64,000 bases of DNA from Saussurea involucrata (Eukaryota; Streptophyta; Magnoliopsida; Asterales; Asteraceae): contig CM066313.1 of assembly GCA_033807775.1 (NCBI GenBank), forward strand, positions 84,135,484-84,199,483. The letters are read 5' to 3'. This document shows positions 56,126-64,000 of this stretch, piece by piece. Below the pieces are notes generated by a model. That model searched no databases, had not been told where the DNA came from, and saw only the letters and a program-made list of their open reading frames with translations. Each line of letters begins with the position of its first letter. Positions within the stretch are counted from its first letter, which is position 1. The position numbers and the translations under genes were made by a program.

Positions 56126-57364
56126 TTATCTTTCGAGGAGCTTGATGGAGGCGGTGTTCTGATCAGTAGCCGCCTTGACCGTGTTGACCGTGCTCGCTAG
56201 CTCTCCAACCGTGCCGTCCATCTTTGCCATAAACTTCATCATCATCTCTTCCAGCCCCGGCTTCTTCTCCCCGGATGGTCCTTCATTGCAATTCATTTGA
56301 TTGAAACCTGGAGGACGGTAAACATTGTTAGCATTAGGATAATTAGCAAAGTTAGAAGAATTACCTTGCTGTTGTTGACCGGGTTGACTCCATGAAAAAT
56401 TGGGGTGTTTCTTCCACCATTCGTTATATGTATTGGAGAACGGGTCGTTTCTCGGCTGGTGATTCCGGTTCTGTAGGAACTGAACTTGCTCGGGCTCTTG
56501 TGGACTGCCTCCCTTCAACTGGTTCGTGATAAAAGCTAGTTGAGCCTTTAGTTCTTTCAGCTCATTCGACTCTTGAATACTTGCAACTCTTCTAACGGCT
56601 GATCTTGGAGTAGATAAACTATGCTCGGCCAGATTGTCGATCAGCTCACATGCTCCCTTATAAGACATATCCATCAGTGCTCCACCTGCTGCGGCTGTGA
56701 TCTCATTTTTGAATTGTGGGTGGAGTCCACTGAAGAAAGTCTGAATGATGACCCAACCTTGCAACCCATGGTGAGGACATTTCTTCAACATGTCTTTGTA
56801 CCGCTCCCAAGCCTCATATAACGTCTCCTGTTCCCATTGAGCGAAATGGGTGATCTCGGCCATAAGTTGGGCGGTTCTGCTCGGTGGGAAAAACTTCTGA
56901 AGAAAGACTGCTTTCAGTTGTGCCCAGGTGGTGATTGAGTCCGGTGGGACACTTTCAGTCCAAATTATGGCTCGGCCCTTGAGTGAAAAGCTGAAAAGTC
57001 TCAGCTTAACTGCATCCTCTTCCATCCCATTGATCTTGAAGGTGTTACAAATCCGTTCAAAGGCACGAAGGTGTGCATGGGGGTCTTCAGTCGGTGTTCC
57101 TCCATATTGATTTTGTTGTACCATTACGATGGTAGTCGGTTTAAACTCAAAGGAGTTTGTTGTGGTGCGAGGCTCTTGGATGCCTATGTGTGCCGCTGCC
57201 ACATTCGGATCGGCAAACGACTACATAGGACGTCTCTTCGGAGGTGCTTCGTCGCCCATCTTTAGATGTCTTTGAACCTTGGTCTCTCGGCATAGTCGGC
57301 GGGCGGTTCTTTCAATCTCCGGATCGATCGGATCGAGTTTTTTCCCTCGGGTCGTCCTTGGCAT
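56126..57364 (-). pseudogene. Element I gag
   Basis: ATG 57,364 opens MPRTTRGKKLDPIDPEIERT. In-frame TAG at 57,231-57,233 is followed by the Gag core (YGGTPTEDPHAHLRAFERIC, LFSFSLKGRAIIW, WAQLKAVFLQKFFPPSRT, AWERYKDMLKKCPHHGLQGW, FFSGLHPQFK) and a YNEWWKKHPNFSW motif. Apart from that stop it is open to 56,126. A stop and a one-base shift then separate it from the linker TFPSQTEKKPREECNAIYLR. Confidence 0.9.
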
Positions 57365-57497
57365 ACACCAAGTGGTACCTGAAACGAAAAACAAACAAAA
57401 TTAGCAATCCAAAAATTGAAAGTGATGGAATAAAGCAGTAAAAAAACGTTCAATCTAATAGCGCTTATAGCTGGTAGTGCTATCAGTTGCAACTAGT

Positions 57498-57515
57498 TCC
57501 CCGGCAGCGGCGCCA
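57498..57515 (-). other. Primer-binding site of I
   Basis: Sense TGGCGCCGCTGCCGGGGA, Asp-tRNA type, six bases inside the 5' LTR. It fixes the orientation as minus. Confidence 0.9.
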
Positions 57516-57521
57516 AAAACT

Positions 57522-58864
57522 TGATAGGCGGGTTAACACCCCCCTAAATCTAACCGCAAGTGTACGGTGTCGAAATCAAGTAATAATGTACGGAAGTACG
57601 AGTATCGAATCCACAGGAACTAGGAACCGAATATCACAATTACTATAATCACTATTAACTAAACTATCAAAATTGAGAGATGGTTGGTATTAAACTAATT
57701 AATTGCAATAAAACAAATCACAAACGGAACAGTAGACAACTTGAAGAAAATTCGATAGAGAAAACAGTTGAGGGTTGGAAATCCTTAGGTTTTCACATAC
57801 GAATATCTGACTTAAAACAATTACCAATTAATCCCCTTAATGAGTATCCAATCTCTAAAATCACCGTTGTTCTCTTTCGAGCAACATCGGGTTTTATTTT
57901 GAAAAGGACAAGTTGTATCTTTCGATCTCAAACTATGGATTTCAAAACACATTAAGCGCAAGATTCATGTTTGAGCGGATAGATTTTATCTTTCGATCTC
58001 AACCTAAATGGTTCAAGTAGGACTAAGACGTATTCGGTATATCTCTATCACCAAATTCTCGCCTTAGGCATGCAATTCCTAGTTCTAGCTAACAGTTAAT
58101 TCTCTCGAACTCAACTGGAAACAACAAAACAATTGAAAGCTAGCTAAACTCTCAAAAGCATTAAGAATCAAATTACATGCATTCATTAAAAAGGAAAACT
58201 GATAAACGTTCAAGTCATCTGTTCATATGCTTACAAACCCAATTCAATCCAACCCCCAACATCTAAAGATTAGTTCATGATGTTGGGGGACAAAAACATA
58301 GGAGAAGAAAAGGAAACAATGAACGAAAATATGATAAAAGTGATCGTGGTGAATGTGAAAGATGTAGTGATAAACTCCCTTCTCCCGGCTCTAATCCCCG
58401 TCGCGTCTTGAATTTCTCCTCGAATGATCCTCTCTCGTGGCTCCAAAAGGCGTGAAAAAGCTCTGGAAATCGCCCCCAAGTCGTCTCCGGCCGTCGTGTG
58501 TGAGTTGCCTCGAATAATGACCTAAAATCTGGAACAAAAGGCTGAAAATCGCGAAACAGAGGGTTACGCGACCTTCCACGCGACTTGCAAGTCGCGTGGA
58601 AAGTCGCGCGCTTTCCAGAGCACTTCTGGGTCGGTTTTTGGTTCGCGGTTCGGGTCTGGTTCGGGCGCGGGTCTTGGGCTTGGATCTCGGGCTTCATTTT
58701 GGCTCTTTTTGGGCTCTTTTTAGCTTCTTTTCTCGATGGTTACTGCCTTTTATAAAACCTGCACATTCCACTAGATATACCGTAAAATTCCGCTTCTTTG
58801 CTTAAATACAAGCCAATCTCATTGGTTTTAGGACTGAAAATAACGCCAAAAAGTGGCGTTATCA
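57522..58864 (-). repeat. 5' LTR of element I
   Basis: 1,343 bp. In sense it starts TGATAACGCCACTTTTTGGC: stems 58,854-58,862 and 58,840-58,848 are a perfect 9-bp hairpin. TATAAAA box at about 58,748-58,757. A 28-bp perfect palindrome lies at 58,574-58,601, centred on ACTTGCAAGT. Confidence 0.92.
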
Positions 58865-58869
58865 GGCGC

Positions 58870-59319
58870 TGGCTCAAAGCTAAGTCGTAGACCGTGCTAC
58901 GGGAGCTGTCATATATAATCAACAACATACGATCAAGCTTGAAGATCCCAAGCACCCAATGAAGGGGATGAATGCAAATGGGGATGTACACCTGAAATAT
59001 TACAACATTAGACAAATAGTTAGCAACAAACAACTTAAATAAAATAGATGTAAATTGATTTTCATACCGTATCTTAGTCCAGCCAAGCAAGCCCTTCCAC
59101 ATCATTGCAGAGCCGATACATGGACTCGACACCTTGATCCGCCCGGACCATCATTTCAAAGAAATTACTTATCATGATCGTCCATTTCGCGGATGGAGGA
59201 CGCGCCGATTGGAGCATGCTGACCCAACAGTCGATATGCTATACACAAAACATAGATTGTTATACATGTAATATAAAATATATTTGATTATATGACTATA
59301 GTTAAACTTCAATACTAAC
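58870..59319 (-). pseudogene. Ulp1-type protease gene copy 2, core exons
   Basis: Last-exon 5' part (about 58,993-58,865): VYIPICIHPLHWVLGIFKLD and IIYDSS, with His and Asp. A canonical CAG acceptor is present here. The previous exon (about 59,238-59,069, HIDCWVSMLQSARPP...MYRLCNDVEGLAW) contains an in-frame TAA where copy 1 reads AWADLDT. The intron upstream is interrupted by J at 59,320. Confidence 0.82.
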
Positions 59320-60152
59320 TGTTAATGCCAAAAATCGCACCAAAGTACAACTTAAGGTCGATGTGGACTTTAACAACTAAAGAAACGAATCTTTTGACAA
59401 AGCGTGCGACAAAGATAAAAATGTAATCGAGACAGAGAATTTGGTGACGCGGGAAAAACCTCAACGAGGAAAAAACCCACGGACGACTATGGAAGTCGTC
59501 GCTGTACTATGGTCGCCAAACAGGGGCGATGTCCTTGTGTTACTGGTTTCGATCGTACAGAGATTACAATACAAATAAAAGAAAGATTTCGAAATGTAAA
59601 GTAACAAGTGTTTTGAATGTAAAACAATGTGCGTCGTGTGTTTGAACTGTGTGTCGTGCGCTGATATCGTGCGTCGAGAGCGATTCTTCTGTGAGTGATT
59701 TATGTGCTTCAAGTTTTCTCCGGAGTTTGAGTGCTTGTGTCTGTTGCTCGATGTTCCTTGCTTGATGTCCCCTGAACTGAGGATTGAACTTGGAATTTAT
59801 AGTCTTTGGGCGTTTTAATTGGCTCATTAAATACTTCGATAATTGTCGTAACAGACATCGTCTTTAATGATCTTCATCAGTTATAGCCGTTGTCCATTAA
59901 TGTCGTTAACTCCTGCATTAAATACTGAACAAACGTAACAGTTTTACGTAAGGCGGTCGAGGTCGCATGTTTCTATGCGATGGTCGCGTGAACTAGGCGA
60001 CGTCGAGGTCGAGTGTCGTGAGGTAAGAAACACACGATTTGTCTTTTAATCAAGGGACAAGGTACTATGATTTTACCTTACTTTGGGGAAGTAAAAATAG
60101 ATGTTTTCCTTGCCTTGGTCGTGGTCTAGACTGGTGAAATTTTTCCCAAACA
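59320..60152. mobile_element. Element J: solo LTR in a Ulp1 gene intron, TSD CTAAC
   Basis: TGTTAATGCC...TTCCCAAACA, 833 bp, flanked by CTAAC at 59,315-59,319 and 60,153-60,157. Copy 1 of the gene lacks it, so its empty site is visible at about 46,388-46,392. TG/CA ends and 5-bp TSD fit an LTR; no coding or primer site. Orientation and superfamily not determined. Confidence 0.8.
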
Positions 60153-60157
60153 CTAAC

Positions 60158-61737
60158 CAGATCCTCCAGTTCAGAGTCAGTCGGGTTAGATGCGAGTAGT
60201 ACTTCGATGTCATTGGTCATTATAAGAGTTACAAACTTATGAACTAACATATAACTATAATGGTTATTCAATGTGACTTACAATCTCCGGGAATGATGGA
60301 TAGGATGTGGTGGCAAACGTCGTCGGTGCCCCCTGTCCGAACGGAGCAGATATCGGCGTCGTACTCGAAAGCTAAAACAAATTTGGATCGTAATATTAAT
60401 ATACAAACTAAAAGATCATGGGCGACAAATTAAGTTAAACACTAACCTGAATAACGCGAAACTTTCTGTTGAAGTCCTCCAGATCTTGAAGACGTCTGTG
60501 TACTCTCCCGTGTACGTAGTTCCACAGATTCTCAATCCTCTGATCATATGGGTCGGGGTGCACCTCATATCGATCGTGAGGCCTGGAAGAATGGTCAGGC
60601 CTCGCGTAATCTTTCTCATATTCGTCGGATGAGGAACTTGACCCAGATGGGGAAGGAGAGGACCGTCGGACCCTCTTCGGCTGTTGCCTTGCCGCCTTTC
60701 TGTCAATAAAGGCCACGATGTTTCTGTACCAAGGCGTGGCCCTCTAGGCATTCGTAGGCAGAAGGTTTGCGAGAGGCGCAAGCGTCGGCTAAATATATGG
60801 TAAAACACAAAACATTTAATATGCGGGACTAACGTAGGCAACATTGTAAACATAGTAAAAGAACTTACGGTTCTAGTTGATCTGAAGATGGCAAGGCAAC
60901 TCTGCTTATTCAGGGAAACACCCCGGTCCCAACGGGTTCCCCTAATGAACCTGTCGGTGCGCAGGGTGAAATTTTCACGGGAGATGGGAAACATCTCCAA
61001 GATCCAAATCTGGAATTACACAACAAGATCAAGTACGTAAAAAGGAAAGCCAAATAGTTTGTACGTATTATTAGTTATGTTATACTACTTATCTAACCTT
61101 GAAGGCGTATGTAAATCCACACATATTCATCTTGCTATTCTTGACGCCGCGTCTGGCGATGGCTCGGTGCATCTATCTGTATGTATATGTCCAGATGTGG
61201 CTACCCCACGGATACCTGTTAAACAGATCAAAGTCCTCGACGGACCTAAGGACCGTCTCGGATACAGTCTGACTCCACTCATGGCCCATGAAGCCCATAT
61301 CCACCATCACCACCAAGCATACACGGACAGCATCCTCGTCGGTTAGAGCACCAAGGCCCTGTTTCATCGTGTCCACGACTGCCCTTAGCTTCAAACGAGA
61401 TGGTGACACGCCAGGCCAAACCCTACCAACGAAGGAAATTTCTGCTAAGGGAGGAAGGGGGTGCTGGTCCGAAAAGTAGTCATGTAATTAGACAGAACTC
61501 ATGACGCCCAAACCGCATGTCATGCCCGAACACATCAAAATACATCTCCTCCGGATCAGGATTGGAGACATCGACCTCCAACTGTAGAAACATGTGGACT
61601 AGCATGGGGTCGCCACCGATCAAGGAAAGATCCAGCCACAGACCGAAAGGTGTCCCTCTAAATATCTCCTGAACTCTACCTTCCCGTTCACCAGTGCGAA
61701 GCGATCTCTCATTTCTTCCACGTAGCCAACGCGACAT
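60158..61737 (-). pseudogene. DUF1985-Ulp1 gene copy 2, 5' exons
   Basis: From ATG 61,737 (MSRWLRGRNERSLRTGERE): a DUF1985 domain (IFRGTPFGLWLDLSLIGGDP, EEMYFDVFGHDMRFGRHEFC), then TGA at 61,480-61,482. Next comes LTDEDAVRVCLVVMVDMGFM and DFDLFNRYPWGSHIWTY, then TAG in frame and exon end at AFK before GTTAG. Later exons: IWILEMFPISRENFTLRTDR (about 61,014-60,870), an exon with a TAG and the Ser/Arg-rich KRVRRSSPSPSGSSSSSDEY (to about 60,447), a short Pro/Thr exon (about 60,371-60,284), and VTLIMTNDIEVLLASNPTDS. Introns have GT-AG ends. At least three stops disable it. Host or MULE origin cannot be told. Confidence 0.75.
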
Positions 61738-61984
61738 TTTAACGTTAAGTCGATGTAAAACAATTGCTCCTACATAGAAATTCACAGATGTTATAGTTAT
61801 TGTTAATTACAGACGCTTTTTCTTGTATTGTTTATTGTCTTGATAATTAATCGTCTATTTTAGTTTTCGGAAACAAACCACTCAATCTATTGGACTTCCA
61901 GGTAGCAGGGGAATCACAAGGATTGCTTAAGTCCCCACATACCTTTGGGCTATTTACACCCTTTTGACAAAATCCAAATAGATA
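61738..61984. other. Junction region between tandem units
   Basis: Non-coding; follows the DUF1985 gene start and ends where unit 2 begins (GATATCCGGGTCGACTTCTT against GACAATCCGGGTTGACTTCTT at unit 1). An in-frame extension of PB1-like exon 2 copy 3 runs through it to 61,847 and is probably not real. Confidence 0.5.
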
Positions 61985-62002
61985 TCCGGGTCGACTTCTT
62001 AC

Positions 62003-62491
62003 ATGCTCTGGCGAGACGAGTCTCAAAGTGTTAAGCTCCACTTTCTCGATGTACACTTCAATCACTGTATGGCCGTCAACATACTGACGTATGTTGGCTA
62101 CATCTTCGTCGGTACTCAATTCTACCAGTCCAGTCAAGAAGTCTGCATTCGGCCTCTTAAAATACAACATATTATATTTTGGTTCTTCATAGTCCAGCTC
62201 TTTCATGATCTGTTCAAGCAGTTGCATAGAAAGATCGTCCACATCTAACATGTCAACATAAATTTCTAGACCACGGAAATAATGTCTTGTAGGTGGTTCC
62301 GTGAAGTACCCACCATGGTGGACTTTCATGGTGAACAACTGTGGATATGCATTTGTTGATGAACATTAATATAGTTAGGTCGTAGAACAACGGTACTAAC
62401 AAGAAAAACCCAAAGAAACATACAGACTAACCATATAACTCTTTGCCAGTGTCTGAAAGCGATTCAGATAAACGCCTAAAGCACCAAACAT
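62003..62491 (-). pseudogene. PB1-like gene, copy 3 (exons 1-2)
   Basis: Exon 1 62,491-62,432, intron 62,431-62,339, exon 2 62,338-62,003, the same proteins as copy 2 in the parts compared. TATA box at 62,575-62,582. As in copy 2, the sequence past the exon 2 donor is unrelated to a transposase. Confidence 0.75.
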
Positions 62492-62808
62492 GAAGATTTG
62501 GGGATGCCATGTAAGAATACGTTAACGAATACTATGTTCCCGTATATGTGTTTTAAGACTAACCTAGCGCGGGGTATTTATAGGCAAATGTGGATGCCGG
62601 TTCGCATTGAAAATTATGAAAAACGTGAAAAGTATGAAAACGTGGAAAGTGAGTTATCTTGTCCTATAATGCTTTTGTTTTGGTTCAAGTATTCATATGT
62701 GCAATACTTTAACAAAATTAATAAAATAATTAACAAAGTTAACACTAAAAATAACAATAATTTAATGTTACATACTACATAATATTATAATATAAACAAC
62801 TTACTAAT

Positions 62809-63086
62809 CTAACCGAAAGTACAATGCAAATAAATGGTCTCCGCCATATGTTTCCGATAGTTCATGGCCTCTTGTTCGGTGTCCTCCGGTGCACATGTTG
62901 GCATAAAGCCGTCAATCAAATTGTTGAGGTTACGACATACCCAGACACCGCAATCCGTTAATCCCCCTCTGTTTCGGTGCATCTCTGGCGAACCTATGGC
63001 GGAAGTGCTCTGCAAGCTCGTGACGTCTAAGGTCGTTGATCAGTCTAAGTAACCTCGATAGTTGAGACTTACATGTGCTAAGGCGC
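62809..63086 (-). pseudogene. Ulp1-type protease gene copy 3, 3' end
   Basis: Same as copy 2 including the two-base deletion before the catalytic Cys segment. Ends at TSD GGCGC (63,082-63,086). Confidence 0.83.
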
Positions 63087-64000
63087 TGATAGGCGGGTTA
63101 ACACCCCCCTAAATCTAACCGCAAGTGTACGGTGTCGAAATCAAGTAATAATGTACGGAAGTACGAGTATCGAATCCACAGGAACTAGGAACTGAATATC
63201 ACAATTACTATAATCACTATTAACTGAACTGTCGAAATTGAGAGATGGTTGGTATTAAACTAATTAATTGCAATAAGAAAATCACAAACGGAACAGTAGA
63301 CAACTTGAAGAAAATTCGATAGAGAAAACAGTTGAGGGTTGGAAATCCTTAGGTTTTCACATACGAATATCTGACTTAAAACAATTACCAGTTAATCCCC
63401 TTAATGAGTATCCAATCTCTAAAATCACCGTTGTTCTCTTTCGAGCAACATCGGGTTTTATTTTGAAAAGGACAAGTTGTATCTTTCGATCTCAACCTAT
63501 GGATTTCAAAACACATTAAGCGCAAGATTCATGTTTGAACGGATAGATTTTATCTTTCAATCTCAACCTAAATGGTTCAAGTAGGACTAAGACGTATTTG
63601 GTATATCTCTATCACCAAATTCTCCCCTTAGGCTTGCAATTCCTAGTTCTAACTAACAGTTAATTCTCTCGAACTCAATTGGAAACAACAAAACAATTGA
63701 AAGCTAGCTAAACTCTCAAAAGCATTAAGAATCAAATTACATGCATTCATTAAAAAGGAAAACTGATAAACGTTCAAGTCATCTGTTCATATGCTTACAA
63801 ACCCAATTCAATCCAACCCCCAACATCTAAAGATTAGTTCATGATGTTGGGGGACAAAAACATAGGAGAAGAAAAGGAAACAATGAACGAAAACATGATA
63901 AAAGTGATCGTGGTGAATGTGAAAGATGTAGTGATAAACTCCCTTCTCCCGGCTCTAATCCCCGTCGCGTCTTGAATTTCTCCTCGAATGATCCTCTCTC
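63087..64000 (-). mobile_element. Element I, second copy (3' LTR, cut by window end)
   Basis: Starts TGATAGGCGGGTTAACACC at the same target base as 53,070 and runs 914 bp to the end of the window. Same insertion site and TSD mean it was copied with the tandem unit. Confidence 0.85.

Larger units (their letters stand above)
53070..58864 (-). mobile_element. Element I: Athila-like gag-protease-only retrotransposon, TSD GGCGC
   Basis: TGATAGGCGG...GGCGTTATCA flanked by GGCGC (53,065-53,069 and 58,865-58,869), splitting the Ulp1 last exon. 5' LTR 57,522-58,864, Asp-tRNA-type primer site 57,498-57,515, gag 57,364-56,126, protease 55,943-55,093, then a ~1-kb untranslated region with polypurine-hairpin modules, and a 3' LTR 53,070-54,062 that lacks its first ~345 bp on the sense strand. 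No RT or integrase. It is non-autonomous, and H-like elements are plausible helpers. Confidence 0.92.
51968..61984. repeat. Tandem segmental unit 1 (period 10,017 bp)
   Basis: 51,968-53,983 reappears at 61,985-64,000 with almost no differences. The shared sequence includes PB1-like exons, the Ulp1 3' exon, TSD GGCGC and the first ~900 bp of the I LTR. TGCTCTGGCGAGACGAG at 51,987 and 62,004 fixes the offset at 10,017. The unit therefore spans PB1-like exons, the Ulp1 gene, I, J and the DUF1985 end. Confidence 0.85.
61985..64000. repeat. Tandem segmental unit 2 (start; continues past the window)
   Basis: Near-identical to 51,968-53,983. The few differences seen lie mostly in the I LTR (for example 53,145 against 63,162 and the stretch near 53,600 against 63,617). 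Confidence 0.85.

Overview
The window is a gene-poor, transposon-dense block of plant nuclear DNA. It holds Copia and Gypsy LTR retrotransposons, LINE-1 ORF1 debris, MITEs, GT-AG introns, TATA boxes and plant-type gene families (DUF1985/Ulp1, PB1-like). The element types suggest a eudicot. A composite (Asteraceae-like) source is only a guess from the style of the Copia Gag in element D. I saw no tRNA, rRNA or CRISPR, and no housekeeping gene. Letters A-K below are my own labels. 'Sense' means the strand of the element.

1-28,634 is a nest whose layers I could peel with target-site duplications (TSDs). Host G is a decayed Copia pol, in pieces at 1-716, 26,157-26,345 and 26,881-28,381. Element A (717-26,156, minus, TSD ACATC) splits its integrase between the second Asp and the Glu of the catalytic triad. 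A is related to the Tekay-type Gypsy element B: LTRs, primer site and polypurine tract are kept but its coding region is eroded. Inside A sits C (6,176-15,871, TSD AATAG), a ~3 kb solo LTR with a 34-bp tandem array. Inside C sit E (7,894-8,866, Copia solo LTR, TSD TAATT) and D (9,052-14,720, minus, TSD CAATA), a non-autonomous Copia with a partial Gag. B (17,091-25,459, plus, TSD CAACA), a nearly complete chromodomain Gypsy, lies in the 5' LTR of A.

29,257-41,061 is H, an 11.8-kb Athila-type Gypsy (TSD GGCAC) with gag, protease, RT, RNase H, integrase and a third 3' ORF, all interrupted. 41,062-44,543 holds a MITE, microsatellites, F (a truncated C-type LTR) and a Copia scrap. 44,544-49,364 looks like a composite MITE: two MITE halves sharing a ~183-bp duplication enclose a fragment of the PB1-like/Ulp1 locus and a LINE ORF1 fragment, itself split by solo LTR K (TSD AGTGA).

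50,229-51,769 has two divergent small coiled-coil genes around a minisatellite. The minus-strand one is a pseudogene. The plus-strand one is intact, with TATA box and poly(A) signal. From 51,968 on, a ~10-kb unit is tandemly duplicated with period 10,017 bp and runs off the window. Each unit carries the first two exons of a PB1-like gene and a multi-exon DUF1985 + Ulp1 protease gene, an arrangement reminiscent of Kaonashi-type MULEs. The Ulp1 gene is disrupted by I (53,070-58,864, minus, TSD GGCGC), an Athila-like gag-protease-only element, and by solo LTR J (59,320-60,152, TSD CTAAC).

The least expected signals are these. Three Athila-type LTRs (H, I, K) start with TGATAA leading into a perfect hairpin whose stem differs between families. 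Three polypurine-tract-like motifs in I each close a hairpin with a changed stem. Dense CCGG arrays occur in the control regions of both Gypsy and Copia elements. The 10-kb Ulp1 unit is amplified.
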